Assembly: GCA_030019365.1 (NCBI GenBank)
Contig: JASEFA010000002.1
Coordinates: forward strand, 396,525 to 460,524
Source of the DNA: Bacillota bacterium
GTDB taxonomy: Bacteria; Bacillota; Sulfobacillia; JACIYH01
Reading direction: 5' to 3'
DNA: 64,000 nucleotides
Shown here: piece after piece, positions 1 to 8,559 of the stretch
Layout: each line of letters opens with the position of its first letter
Numbering within the stretch: position 1 is the stretch's first letter
Notes under the pieces: generated by a model
What the model saw: only the letters and a program-made list of their open reading frames with translations
Told to the model about the DNA's origin: nothing
Databases searched by the model: none
Translations under genes and position numbers: made by a program

Positions 1-885
1 GACCTGGTTCAGGTGGCGGCGTATGGTGTCCACCGCCTCGGGCACGGCCGTGTCCACCTTGTTGATCACCACCGCGTCCGCCATGCGCAGGTTAGCTTCT
101 CCGGGATGGTACGTCACCTCGTGGCCAGCCCGGTGCGGGTCTGCCACCACGATGTGCAGATCCGGGCGGTAGAAGGGGAGGTCGTTGTTCCCCCCTTCCC
201 ACAGGATGACGTCGCCTTCCTTTTCCGCCTCGCGCAGGATCGCCGCGTAGTCCACCCCCGCGAAGACCACGTTCCCCCGCTCTATGTGGGCCTCGTACTC
301 TTCCCGCTCTTCGATGGTGCACCGGTGACGGTCCAGGTCCTCCCGGGTGGCGAAACGCTGCACGACCTGCTGGTCGAGTTGCCCATAGGGCATGGGGTGG
401 CGGACAACGACCGCCTTCTTGCCCATGGACCGCAAGATGTCGGCCACCCGCCGGGAGGTCTGAGACTTGCCCGCCCCTGTGCGCACCGCGCAAACCGAGA
501 TCACCGGGCGCGAGGACCTGATCATGGTGGTATCCGGGCCCATGATCCAGAAGTCGGTACCCAGGGCCAGCGCTTCCGAAGCCCGGTGCATCACGTACTC
601 GTGGGACACGTCACTGTAAGCAAACACCACCCGTTCCGCCTGGCGCAACTTGATGAGATGGCCCAGTTCCTCCTCGGGATAGATGGGGATGCCGTCGGGG
701 TAACCGGGTCCGGCCAGCTCCGGTGGGTAGCGCCGGCCGGCGATATCCGGGATCTGGGTGGCCGTGAAGGCCACCACCCGGAAGCGGGGGTTTTCCCGGA
801 AAAAGACGTTGAAGTTATGGAAATCCCGTCCCGCCGCCCCCATGATGAGAACCCGCACCGGGCGCTCTTCTCCCTGATTGACCAA
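1..885 (-). CDS. Cyclic 2,3-diphosphoglycerate synthetase-like GTPase, C-terminus cut by window edge
   Basis: The reading frame is open for 295 codons and runs off the left edge. The TTG start at 885 follows a GGGGAGGGA ribosome site five bases upstream. The N-terminus (about residues 10-20, VRVLIMGAAGR) looks like a Rossmann nucleotide-binding strand-loop. A P-loop-like stretch, CAVRTGAGKSQTSR, lies at about 132-145, and the last visible residues include VINKVDT, a G4-like NKxD motif. This pattern fits the family annotated as cyclic 2,3-diphosphoglycerate synthetase or uncharacterised GTPase (archaeal CpgS homologues). In bacteria such genes can accompany carbamoyltransferase or carbamate kinase genes, and argF is two genes upstream here. 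The substrate is unknown, and the CpgS reaction should not be assumed. Confidence 0.75.
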   Translation of the reverse strand, partial: MVNQGEERPVRVLIMGAAGRDFHNFNVFFRENPRFRVVAFTATQIPDIAGRRYPPELAGPGYPDGIPIYPEEELGHLIKLRQAERVVFAYSDVSHEYVMHRASEALALGTDFWIMGPDTTMIRSSRPVISVCAVRTGAGKSQTSRRVADILRSMGKKAVVVRHPMPYGQLDQQVVQRFATREDLDRHRCTIEEREEYEAHIERGNVVFAGVDYAAILREAEKEGDVILWEGGNNDLPFYRPDLHIVVADPHRAGHEVTYHPGEANLRMADAVVINKVDTAVPEAVDTIRRHLNQV

Positions 886-939
886 GGTAATCCCTCCCCG
901 AAGCTGTCTCCCGGCTACCGACCCCCTGCCCCGCGCCGC

Positions 940-2895
940 TCACTCCCGGGTGCGCGGCGTCTTGGTCCAGGTGCGGGGGTGCTTCCCCAGCTTCTTGAGC
1001 ACGAGGGCCGTAGCATACGGGGTGGGGAACAGGAAGGCCGCCAGGGGTAGGATGAGCAACTGCAACCACACCCATACCTGCCCCAGCCAGTGGCCGGGGC
1101 GACACCAGGTGTCCAGGTACGGCGAGTAGCGGCGGTACGTGTAGAACGTGAATCCCACATACACCAGGCTCATGACGTTGAGCACGTGACGTACCGCCGC
1201 CGGAACCACGTTCACGTCCAGGTACCCGGTGAGGAAAAGCATCAGGAAAAGAGGGGGCACGAAGGTGGCTGCCTGGTAAAGGGTCCACTCCACCTGCCCC
1301 TTGAGGAAGAGGGTACGCAGCAGCCTTTCCTTCTTTTCGCGGTCGTAATGCTGCTCCGACCTCACCTTGTCCATCACCAGCAGGTGGCCGGTGCCCCAGC
1401 GCAGGCGCTGGCGGAAGAAGGCCCGCACCGTGGGCGGGGTCTGCTCGCTGGAGGCGTATGGCAGGTACTCCGGCCATACGTCCGCCTCGAGGTAAGCACG
1501 CACCCCCAGCTCCAGGTCCTCCGTCAGGCAGGCGGGGTCGAAGCCCCCGATGGAACGCAACAGGGCATGATTCACCACCAGGTTGGTCCCGCCCACGAAG
1601 GGAAGGCGCCTGAAGAGCACGGGCAGGTACCAGTCGTGAGCCACGGCCTGGTACAGGGCAGCGACCTTGCACACGGGGCCCATCTGGTAGAAGTTCCGCA
1701 CCTGAAACACGGGGCCCTGGAATATGGCAGGCGGGTGCGCGTCGGTGAGCCAACGATATGCCACGTACATCAGCACCCGGTGATCGGGGCGGCTCTCGGC
1801 GTCGTAAAACGCACACAGAGTGGTGGACGGGTCCAGTTGAGAAAGGGCGTAGTTGAGGGCCCTTCCTTTGGTGGAAGGTACCAGGTGTCCCGTGCAGCTG
1901 CCTCCCAGGGCGCCGTCGAAGTCGTAGGGGACCTCCACCTGCCTCACCCGGGGACCCCCGCGACAGTCCAGGGCGGCCACGCAGGCGCGCACCACGTCCC
2001 CGGTGGTGGGGAAACACTCGGGAACGAGTTCTTCCAGCATCGCCGGCAAAGCTCCCCCATGCCGGCGCTTCGCCATCTGCCTCACCAGTCCCCGGGCCAC
2101 ACCCCCGGCCAGGGACAGAACCACGTCGCGGGAGACGGGACCCTCAAGAGGAAGCAGGGTGTGAGAAATCCGCAGCCAGACGGGACGGACGGCGCGCCCG
2201 GTCAGATGAAGGTAGGCCAGGACCACCGGCAGGGCCGCCGCCAGGTAGAGAGGGTATGCCCGCCGCGCCACCTCGGGACCGGCACCGTTGAATGCCCGGC
2301 GCACCAGGAACATCAACTGCCCGGGGCGAGCGGCACCCCCGTGCTGGAGGATACCCCACGCGATCTCCCGTACCAGGCCGCGTTCCTCCCGGGGGCCCAG
2401 GCGCAGGGAAGGGTGCCAGCCCAGAGCCCGGCCCAGGCGCGTCCCCGGCTGCCAGTACTCCTGGCCCAGACGCACCAGCAGTCCCAGCACCAGCAAGCAT
2501 CCCTGACCGCCCCCGCGCGCGGGCTCGGGTTCCCGCTTCAGGCTGGCCAGGGCGGCCGCCACGGCGGGGGTCCGCATGGCATCCCGAGCCGTCCTTTCCT
2601 TTTGGTCGGTGATGACCACCACTTCGTACCGGGAAGGAGGGTAGACGAGGCGCCCCATGTGCTCTATGGTGCGGCCGATGACATCTGCCTCGTTGCGGGC
2701 GGGAATGAGCACGCTGACAAAGGGCAACTCCTTCCCGAGGCGGGATGCCTCCCGTGATAGCATCTCCAGGCTGAGCGCGGGCCGGCGGTGCCAGTACGTG
2801 CGATCGGCGTGTCTTTTCCAGATAAAGAACCTAACAAAAAGACCAAAGAACACCAGGTACATGGCGACAGCCACCAGGTACAACCACCCGGGCAA
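940..2895 (-). CDS. Membrane glycosyltransferase family 2 with large internal insert
   Basis: 651 residues with a TTG start behind AGAGGGGGT. Membrane segments: one at the N-terminus (about 4-26) and several at the C-terminus (about 525-600). GT2 landmarks are PARNEAD at 65-71, a DxD-type DAES at 365-368, TEDLELG at 459-465 and QRLRW at 496-500. This is the order seen in processive inverting synthases that transfer sugars from nucleotide donors at the membrane. Between ITDQKER (about 95-101) and VEVPYDFDG (about 320) there is a region of roughly 200 residues with no GT2 motif. It is rich in Arg, Ala and Leu and includes a hydrophobic stretch near 213-233. Acceptor and product cannot be inferred. 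It sits between argF and the CpgS-like gene in the same direction. Confidence 0.8.
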   Translation of the reverse strand: MPGWLYLVAVAMYLVFFGLFVRFFIWKRHADRTYWHRRPALSLEMLSREASRLGKELPFVSVLIPARNEADVIGRTIEHMGRLVYPPSRYEVVVITDQKERTARDAMRTPAVAAALASLKREPEPARGGGQGCLLVLGLLVRLGQEYWQPGTRLGRALGWHPSLRLGPREERGLVREIAWGILQHGGAARPGQLMFLVRRAFNGAGPEVARRAYPLYLAAALPVVLAYLHLTGRAVRPVWLRISHTLLPLEGPVSRDVVLSLAGGVARGLVRQMAKRRHGGALPAMLEELVPECFPTTGDVVRACVAALDCRGGPRVRQVEVPYDFDGALGGSCTGHLVPSTKGRALNYALSQLDPSTTLCAFYDAESRPDHRVLMYVAYRWLTDAHPPAIFQGPVFQVRNFYQMGPVCKVAALYQAVAHDWYLPVLFRRLPFVGGTNLVVNHALLRSIGGFDPACLTEDLELGVRAYLEADVWPEYLPYASSEQTPPTVRAFFRQRLRWGTGHLLVMDKVRSEQHYDREKKERLLRTLFLKGQVEWTLYQAATFVPPLFLMLFLTGYLDVNVVPAAVRHVLNVMSLVYVGFTFYTYRRYSPYLDTWCRPGHWLGQVWVWLQLLILPLAAFLFPTPYATALVLKKLGKHPRTWTKTPRTRE

Positions 2896-2986
2896 CTCTG
2901 TTGACCCCCTCTGTTTCTAGCGCCCCTGGTTAATCTTTCGTATGAGCTTCTCGTTTTATGCCTTTGCCTCGGGGAAGGCGCGCAGC

Positions 2987-3931
2987 CTACCCCTCGATGA
3001 CCAGAGCCAGGATGGCCTTCTGGATGTGGAGACGGTTTTCGGCCTGATCCCAAACCACCGACTGCGGGCCGTCGATGACCTCGTCGGTCACCTCCTGCCC
3101 CCGGTGGGCGGGGAGACAGTGCATGAAGACGGCTCCTGAGCCGGCGCGGGCCATCAGATCTGCGTTCACCTGGTAGGGGCCGAACACCCGCCGCCGCTGT
3201 TCTTCCTCAGCTTCCTGACCCATACTGGCCCAGACGTCCGTATACACGACATCGGCACCCGTCACGGCCTGCAGCGGGTCAGACACCACCTCCACCCGCC
3301 CGCCTGACTCCCGGGCGAACTGGCGGGCACGATCTACCACCCCGGGGTCAGGCTCATAGCCCTGAGGGGTAGCCACCACCACGTGCATCCCCACCCTGGA
3401 GCCGCCGAAGAGCAGGGAATGAGCCACGTTGTTCCCATCTCCGACGTAGGCCAGCTTGACGCCTTCCAGTCGGCCCTTCTTCTCCTTGACGGTGAGCAGG
3501 TCGCCCAGTATCTGGCAGGGGTGAGAGTAGTCGGTGAGCCCGTTGATCACCGGGATAGAGGCTGCGGCGGCCAGTTCCACCACGTCCGCATGGGAGTATG
3601 TACGGATCATGATGGCATCCAGGTACCGGGACAGCACTCTCCCGGTATCGGCGACGGTTTCTCCCCTGCGCAGCTGCAGCTCCGCTGCGGTCAGGTTCAG
3701 GGCGTGGCCGCCCAGCTGCACCATAGCCACCTCGAAGGAGACGCGGGTCCGGGTGGAAGGCTTGTGGAATATCATCCCCAACGTCTTCCCCACCAGTGGA
3801 CGGGCATCCATGCCGGCTTCAGCCATCATCTTGAAGTGCTCGGCGGTGGCCACCACCTGCATTATTTCCTCGCGGCTCAGGTCAGCGAGGGATACCACGT
3901 CACGACCCTTCATGGAAACGGCCAACTTCAT
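2987..3931 (-). CDS. argF: Ornithine carbamoyltransferase
   Basis: Cytosolic enzyme that makes citrulline from ornithine and carbamoyl phosphate (arginine synthesis, or the reverse step in arginine deiminase catabolism). Family signatures are all present: carbamoyl-phosphate loop STRTR (about 60), HPCQILGD, ornithine-loop region DVWASMG, and HCLPAHRG. The 314-residue length is normal. The start is ATG 3931 or the adjoining GTG 3934, just after GAGAGG; an internal ATG at 3913 (MKGRDVV) also matches the usual N-terminus. No other arginine gene is visible, so the context does not tell anabolic from catabolic use. The CpgS-like GTPase downstream hints at a carbamoyl-phosphate or carbamate kinase cluster continuing beyond the window. 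Confidence 0.95.
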   Translation of the reverse strand: MKLAVSMKGRDVVSLADLSREEIMQVVATAEHFKMMAEAGMDARPLVGKTLGMIFHKPSTRTRVSFEVAMVQLGGHALNLTAAELQLRRGETVADTGRVLSRYLDAIMIRTYSHADVVELAAAASIPVINGLTDYSHPCQILGDLLTVKEKKGRLEGVKLAYVGDGNNVAHSLLFGGSRVGMHVVVATPQGYEPDPGVVDRARQFARESGGRVEVVSDPLQAVTGADVVYTDVWASMGQEAEEEQRRRVFGPYQVNADLMARAGSGAVFMHCLPAHRGQEVTDEVIDGPQSVVWDQAENRLHIQKAILALVIEG

Positions 3932-4060
3932 CACCTCTCAAGCCAGCAGTCTACCACAACACTGACCCGGCTGCCAGGGCGCAGCGCGACAGACCGCAGC
4001 GCGACACTTCACACAAGCGGTGGACCAGCTGGCAGAACGGGCCTCCGCCCTCGAGGAAAA

Positions 4061-5137
4061 CTACCGCTCTGAAGGCGGGCGCGGTGCAGCGGGCACGAAA
4101 ACCTCACCGCGGAGGGCTAACCGGTAACCGCAGCGGGGGCAGTGCTGGTCACGCAGGGATGCCCTGGTGAGTTCCAGGCCCCGCCGCTCCAGCACCATAT
4201 GGCCGCACTGGGGGCAGGCGGTGTCGTTCCCCCGGCCCCACACGTTCCCCATGTAGACGTAGGAGAGCTTGCGCCGGGCTATCCCGGCGGCCCTGTCCAG
4301 CGTGGGGAACGGGGTGGGCGGCTCGGCGAAGCGGTAGTTGGGAAAGTACCGGGAGAAGTGGAGGGGGATGTCGGGAGACAACCCCGCCAGCCAGTCCACC
4401 AGCTGGCCGATCTCGGCGTCGGAATCGTTGTACCCCGGGATCAGCAGGTTCGTCACTTCCACATGGCAACCGGCCCGGTGGGCCGCCTCAACCGTGCGCA
4501 GCACGGGATCGCGCCCGCCCTTGCACACTTTGCGATAGAACTCGGGCCGGAAAGCCTTCACGTCCACGTTCATGGCGTCCACCAGGGGCAGCAGCCCCCG
4601 CAGGGGTGCTTCCTCAATGAATCCGTTGGTCACCAGGCAGTTCAGCAGTCCCTCCCGTTTCGCCAACTCGGCCGTCTCGGCCACATACTCGTACCAGATG
4701 GAGGGCTCGTTGTAGGTATAGGCCAGCCCAATCACGCGGGGCTCCTGCCGGCGGGCCGACAACGTCAGCTCCACCGCCCGGCCCGGCAACACCTCCACCG
4801 TGGGCGACTCCTCCTGGGAAATCGTCCAGTTCTGGCAGAAGCCGCAGGACAGGTTGCAGCCCACCGAGCCCAGCGAAAACAGGTAGGAACCCGGGAAGAA
4901 ATGGTAGAGGGGTTTCTTCTCGGTGGGATCGAGGGCGTACGAAGAAACCTGCGCGTAGTTCAGGCTGTACAGGACGCCGTCCACGTTCTTGCGCACGCGG
5001 CAGATGCCCCGCTGACCCGGGCGCAAGAAGCAGCGGTGCGGGCACAGGTGGCACCTGACCCGCCCTCCGTCTGCCCTCTCCCAGAACCGTGCCTCCTTCA
5101 CCGCATCACCGCCCCGCCAAGCCGACCCACGTTCCAC
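4061..5137 (-). CDS. amrS: AmmeMemoRadiSam system radical SAM enzyme
   Basis: Radical SAM protein with the cluster motif CNLSCGFC (Cys 94, 98, 101 from the GTG at 5137). It also has an N-terminal Cys group, CHLCPHRC plus a further Cys (29, 32, 36, 46), and a C-terminal pair of CxxC knuckles (CPQC, CPRC) likely to bind zinc. This layout is that of AmrS, the PflA-like member of the AmmeMemoRadiSam set. It overlaps nothing but follows the stop of the upstream fusion gene directly (TAG then GTG), so the two are co-translated. A second GTG at 5101 gives the family-typical N-terminus VKEARFWE. The substrate of this system is not established. Confidence 0.88.
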   Translation of the reverse strand: MERGSAWRGGDAVKEARFWERADGGRVRCHLCPHRCFLRPGQRGICRVRKNVDGVLYSLNYAQVSSYALDPTEKKPLYHFFPGSYLFSLGSVGCNLSCGFCQNWTISQEESPTVEVLPGRAVELTLSARRQEPRVIGLAYTYNEPSIWYEYVAETAELAKREGLLNCLVTNGFIEEAPLRGLLPLVDAMNVDVKAFRPEFYRKVCKGGRDPVLRTVEAAHRAGCHVEVTNLLIPGYNDSDAEIGQLVDWLAGLSPDIPLHFSRYFPNYRFAEPPTPFPTLDRAAGIARRKLSYVYMGNVWGRGNDTACPQCGHMVLERRGLELTRASLRDQHCPRCGYRLALRGEVFVPAAPRPPSER

Positions 5138-6469
5138 CTAGTGGTAGCGGGTGACCCGGAAGCGGAGCAACTCCACGTCCCGCTCGTCCGGGTGGATGCC
5201 GGCCTTCTGCTTCGCTATGGCCACCTGCTGCTCCGCCGTGTCCACACCCTCCAGATCGGGCAGCAACAACCCGGTCCGCCGTCCCTTGCGGACGATCACG
5301 CCGTAGCGGGAAGGATCAAGCTGGCCGAACCCTTCCACCGGCTCAGGTTCCTCCAGGATGTCCACCGAGCAGTCCAGGTAGGGCAACTCATCCAGGGTGA
5401 CGGGCGGAAAGCGGGGGTCCCTGGTCCCCGCGGATATGGCATTGTACATGATCTCTTCGGCCAGGGTGACCCGCACGGGTTCGATGGTGCCTATGCACCC
5501 GCGCAGGTCGCCTGCTTTCTTGAGGGAAACGAAAGCTCCCGCCCGGCGCCCGAACTCCTCGGGGACCTGGGCGGGAGGCTCTATCACCGAGCCATGGCGC
5601 AGGTAGTGCTCCAGAGAGCGGAAGGCCAGTTCCACGGGCCAGGAAGGGGGCGAGGTCCAGGTGGCCACCGCGTAGCCCACCCCGAACGGTCCCTCGTAGG
5701 AAACCACCCGCGGGCGCAGTCCCGTATCCCGCAGGGCGCCCATGAGCATGAAGAGGGGGCGCAGGCCGCACTCCCCCGCTCGCTCTACCAGATCTTCGTC
5801 CAGAGCCAGCAGGGCCCCCAGGTCGCCCTCCCGCAGGGCCGCGACCACCCGGTCGTCGAACTCCCGGCCGGCGGGGTCGAAGCCGGCCGGCGCTCCCGGG
5901 GTCAGACGGTGGGATAGGTCCCCGCTGGCGATCACCACCGCCCGGCGACCGGTGGACGCGATGGCCCGGGCCACCGCCTCGCCGAAACGGACCAGTTGTT
6001 CCCGCGGGAGGGGAGAGATACCGGTGGCGACCAGCGGGCAGTTCATCCCTGCTGCGCGTAAGTAGTAAAGGGGAACCGCCAGCCCGTGGTCGAGGAGCGT
6101 ACCGGAATAGCGCAGCATCCTGTCCCGGGCGAGCCGCACGGTGGGCACTTCCCGGGCTTCTGCCTCCTCTGCGATGGCGGCCAGCAGATCGCCGTCCACC
6201 CTCCACTCCATGCTCACCTGGGGAGCACCGAACATGCCGAGATCGCCGTGCAGCAAGGGGGCTTCCAGCAGGGGAACCCCCTCCCGGCCGGGAGGAGCAT
6301 GGGGACTGAACATAACCAGTACCCCGGGTTCGGCCTCCGCCACCGTGCGCCCCAGAACCCGTAGGGCTTCCCGGGTAGCCACCACCCTCCTGATCTCCCG
6401 TCCCCCCACCTCGGGAACGACGATGGGGGGGTGAGGAGCCAGAGCCCCCACCAGGATTTGCCCCTCCAT
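5138..6469 (-). CDS. Memo/LigB-like dioxygenase domain fused to AMMECR1 domain (AmmeMemoRadiSam proteins B and A)
   Basis: 443 residues; ATG 6469 is preceded by GGGGGAGGGA at five bases. Residues about 5-270 form a LigB/Memo-type domain of the class III extradiol dioxygenase fold, with candidate metal-site or active-site histidines in APHPP (13), FSPHAPP (57) and GDLSH (187). Residues about 278-443 form an AMMECR1 domain with its hallmark LRGCIGT (322-328). Both partners of the AmmeMemoRadiSam set are therefore in one chain, with the radical SAM partner immediately downstream. The conserved set is widespread in bacteria and archaea, but its reaction is unknown to me. Co-translation of the fusion with AmrS suggests a single functional complex. 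Confidence 0.87.
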   Translation of the reverse strand: MEGQILVGALAPHPPIVVPEVGGREIRRVVATREALRVLGRTVAEAEPGVLVMFSPHAPPGREGVPLLEAPLLHGDLGMFGAPQVSMEWRVDGDLLAAIAEEAEAREVPTVRLARDRMLRYSGTLLDHGLAVPLYYLRAAGMNCPLVATGISPLPREQLVRFGEAVARAIASTGRRAVVIASGDLSHRLTPGAPAGFDPAGREFDDRVVAALREGDLGALLALDEDLVERAGECGLRPLFMLMGALRDTGLRPRVVSYEGPFGVGYAVATWTSPPSWPVELAFRSLEHYLRHGSVIEPPAQVPEEFGRRAGAFVSLKKAGDLRGCIGTIEPVRVTLAEEIMYNAISAGTRDPRFPPVTLDELPYLDCSVDILEEPEPVEGFGQLDPSRYGVIVRKGRRTGLLLPDLEGVDTAEQQVAIAKQKAGIHPDERDVELLRFRVTRYH

Positions 6470-6606
6470 GTGCGTCCCTCCCCCGTCCCGCACCCTCGTC
6501 TCATGGTAAAGTTCTCCTACGGCCGGCGGTCTCCTGCCGGCTCCGGGCCTAGTGTTTCCCGGCGAGGCAGGTCGGTCCCAGACCGGCGCGTGCCGGGGGA
6601 CGCCGA

Positions 6607-7455
6607 TCAGGGGCGCTCTCCCTCGGCGAAGTAACGGGCGGTGCCCAGGAATATGGCCCAGGCTACCAGCTTCTGGTAGTCAGGGTCGGTGAGCAGGCGG
6701 GCCTCGTCAGGGTTGGACATGAATCCCACCTCGACGGTTACGGCGGGCATGGTCACGTTATCCAGCACGTATTGCTTGGGACCGGGCAGGGCCAGCCGGT
6801 CGGTGCGCCTGGTGACCCGCACCAGCTCCCGCTGAATGCAGCGAGCGAGGCGGGCACTGTCGGGGTGGTTGGGGCGATAGAACGTCTGCGCCCCCCGCCA
6901 GTGAGGGGACGGCGTGGCATTGGCATGGATGCACAGGAACAGGTCAGCCCGGGCTCCCCGGGCGATCTCCGCCCGGCGCCTGAGGTCTATGGCCTTGACG
7001 TCGGGCACCTCAGGGGGGAGGCCGGACAGGTCCTCGTCCCGGTCCCTGGTCAGGAGGGCGCGGACCCCCGCAGCGGTGAGATACCGGGCCAGGTGGCGCG
7101 AGATCTCGAGCACCACGTCCTTCTCAAGCTCCCCCCGCGGACCGACCGCCCCCGGGTCCGGCCCTCCGTGGCCGGGGTCGATCACCACCACCCGGTTCAG
7201 CAACACTCCTCCCAGGGAAGGAGTTCCCCCCAGCACCCAGGCGGCGGCCACCAGCCAGCACAACCCGGCTGCCGCCACTCCCGCCGCCCACAGGAGCTTG
7301 GTGCCCCGGGGGAGCCACCACACCACCCCGGGCAGCAGGCGGCGCCCCCGTCCGGCCACCCCCCGGCGGCGGCCCGCCCGAGTGTGCTCCCCAGAACCCC
7401 GAGATGCGGAGACGTCGCGCAGACGAAGAAAACGTCCCGCGATGTCGCCGGGCAC
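6607..7455 (-). CDS. cwlD: Germination-specific N-acetylmuramoyl-L-alanine amidase CwlD
   Basis: Amidase_3 family zinc hydrolase. In Bacillus, CwlD removes peptide side chains from spore cortex peptidoglycan so that muramic-delta-lactam can form. The arginine-rich N-terminus (about 1-45) is followed by one membrane segment (about 52-72), an export or anchor signal. The catalytic domain shows DPGHGGPDPGAVG (zinc His), EKDVVLEIS (zinc Glu), HANA (zinc His) and EVGFMSNP (catalytic Glu). Length is 282 residues; GTG start after GGGGGGCGGAG. It lies downstream of rplM-rpsI as in Bacillus subtilis, where cwlD also follows that pair. Expression in sporulation is expected, but no clear sigma-E or sigma-G promoter was found upstream. 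Confidence 0.9.
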   Translation of the reverse strand: MPGDIAGRFLRLRDVSASRGSGEHTRAGRRRGVAGRGRRLLPGVVWWLPRGTKLLWAAGVAAAGLCWLVAAAWVLGGTPSLGGVLLNRVVVIDPGHGGPDPGAVGPRGELEKDVVLEISRHLARYLTAAGVRALLTRDRDEDLSGLPPEVPDVKAIDLRRRAEIARGARADLFLCIHANATPSPHWRGAQTFYRPNHPDSARLARCIQRELVRVTRRTDRLALPGPKQYVLDNVTMPAVTVEVGFMSNPDEARLLTDPDYQKLVAWAIFLGTARYFAEGERP

Positions 7456-7541
7456 GCTCCGCCCCCCGCATCACTGATATTCAGCCCCCCGGTCCGGTAT
7501 GGCGGGCCCGGGGAGCCCGGGAGCATCACAAGAAGATGGCT

Positions 7542-7574
7542 GCGCCGCCCGGCCCATCCCGGCGCGGGCGGCGC
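7542..7574 (-). terminator. Strong hairpin after rpsI, likely terminator
   Basis: Arms 7542-7551 and 7565-7574 form a perfect 10-bp GC stem. On the minus strand a short pyrimidine-rich tail (CATCTTCTTG) follows. It lies between rpsI and cwlD, so it could end the rplM-rpsI transcript and isolate cwlD. The U-tract is imperfect, so efficiency is uncertain. Confidence 0.5.
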
Positions 7575-7599
7575 CATACCCCATGTCGAGCGACCGGGC

Positions 7600-8004
7600 C
7601 TACCGCTTGGAGAACTGGGGCGCCTTCCGGGCTTTCTTCAAACCGTACTTGCGACGTTCCTTGATGCGAGGATCGCGCGTAAGCAACCCGGCCTTCTTCA
7701 GAGCCGGACGCAGGGAGGGATCCAGCTCGCACAGAGCCCGGGCAATGCCCAGGCTCACCGCACCCGCCTGGCCGGAAATGCCGCCCCCGTGCACCCTCAC
7801 CACCACGTCCACCTGGTTCAGGGTCCCGCTCACGTTGAGGGGCCTGAGCACGATCACCCGATGCCGATACACGGGGAAGTGCTCGTCCAGGGCGCGACCG
7901 TTCACCAGGATCTTCCCCGCTCCCGGCGTCAATCGCACCCGCGCCACCGACTCCTTGCGGCGGCCGGTACCGTAGAAGTATACGGGTCTGACCTCGACTG
8001 CCAT
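7600..8004 (-). CDS. rpsI: Ribosomal protein S9 (uS9)
   Basis: 134 residues. The N-terminal part carries [15 protein letters not shown]. The C-terminus ends in the conserved basic tail with [12 protein letters not shown], which reaches toward the P-site tRNA in the small subunit. It is 18 bases after rplM, the universal rplM-rpsI pairing. The start is ATG 8004. Confidence 0.97.
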   Translation of the reverse strand: MAVEVRPVYFYGTGRRKESVARVRLTPGAGKILVNGRALDEHFPVYRHRVIVLRPLNVSGTLNQVDVVVRVHGGGISGQAGAVSLGIARALCELDPSLRPALKKAGLLTRDPRIKERRKYGLKKARKAPQFSKR

Positions 8005-8022
8005 GTTTCTTCTATCAACTCC

Positions 8023-8454
8023 CTACACAGACAGGGGTTCCGGTCGCTGGGCGGCATGGGGATGCTCCGGCCCCCGGTAAACCTTGAGCTTGCGGATGAT
8101 CTGCCTGCCCAACCGGTGGTGGGGTAGCATCCCCCATACCGCCAGCTTCATCATCCGCTCGGGGTTGCCGGCCCGCATGTCCCGGGCACTCACCAGGCGC
8201 ACCCCCCCAGGATACCCGGAGTGGCGGAAGTATGTCTTCTGCTGCAGCTTTTTCCCGGTGAGGGCGACCTTCTCCGCATTCACTATGATCACGTGATCCC
8301 CCGTGTCCAGGTACGGTGTGAAGTCCGGCCGGTGCTTTCCCCTCAGCACCTGCGCCGCCAGCACGGCCACCCTGCCGAGGGGCTTTCCAGCTGCGTCGAT
8401 CACGTACCAGCGGCGTTTGACGTCTTCTTTATGGGGCAGGTAGGACTTCTGCAC
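8023..8454 (-). CDS. rplM: Ribosomal protein L13 (uL13)
   Basis: 143 residues from GTG 8454, which has GAGGAGG nine bases upstream. Longer frames reaching 8523 are ruled out because they would start upstream of the promoter at 8483-8511. Typical L13 segments are [27 protein letters not shown], and [13 protein letters not shown]. An early assembly protein of the large subunit. First gene of the rplM-rpsI operon. Confidence 0.96.
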   Translation of the reverse strand: MQKSYLPHKEDVKRRWYVIDAAGKPLGRVAVLAAQVLRGKHRPDFTPYLDTGDHVIIVNAEKVALTGKKLQQKTYFRHSGYPGGVRLVSARDMRAGNPERMMKLAVWGMLPHHRLGRQIIRKLKVYRGPEHPHAAQRPEPLSV

Positions 8455-8482
8455 GGATCTTTGCCTCCTCGACCACACGGCA

Positions 8483-8511
8483 ATTGTAATATCGACCCCC
8501 CCGCCTGTCAA
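8483..8511 (-). promoter_or_regulatory. Sigma-A promoter of rplM-rpsI
   Basis: Minus-strand TTGACA (8511-8506), 17-base spacer with a run of seven G, TACAAT (8488-8483). The start would fall about 25 bases before the rplM ribosome site. This separates rplM-rpsI from the germination operon upstream. Confidence 0.85.
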
Positions 8512-8559
8512 GCAGTGGCACACGGCAAAAGTGGCACTCGGGCAGCGGCACGATCAGGG

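Noticed and set aside
13-1050. Long plus-strand frame opposite the CpgS-like gene
   Set aside because: It is a shadow of the GC-rich gene on the other strand. The minus-strand frame has a ribosome site and recognisable motifs; the plus frame has none.
3935-4060. Search for an arginine-responsive site or promoter before argF
   Set aside because: A TAGACT -10-like box is present near the start but no -35 or operator pattern could be supported.
8455-8523. Upstream extension of rplM
   Set aside because: It would start upstream of the promoter at 8483-8511 and lacks a ribosome site; GTG 8454 has a strong one.
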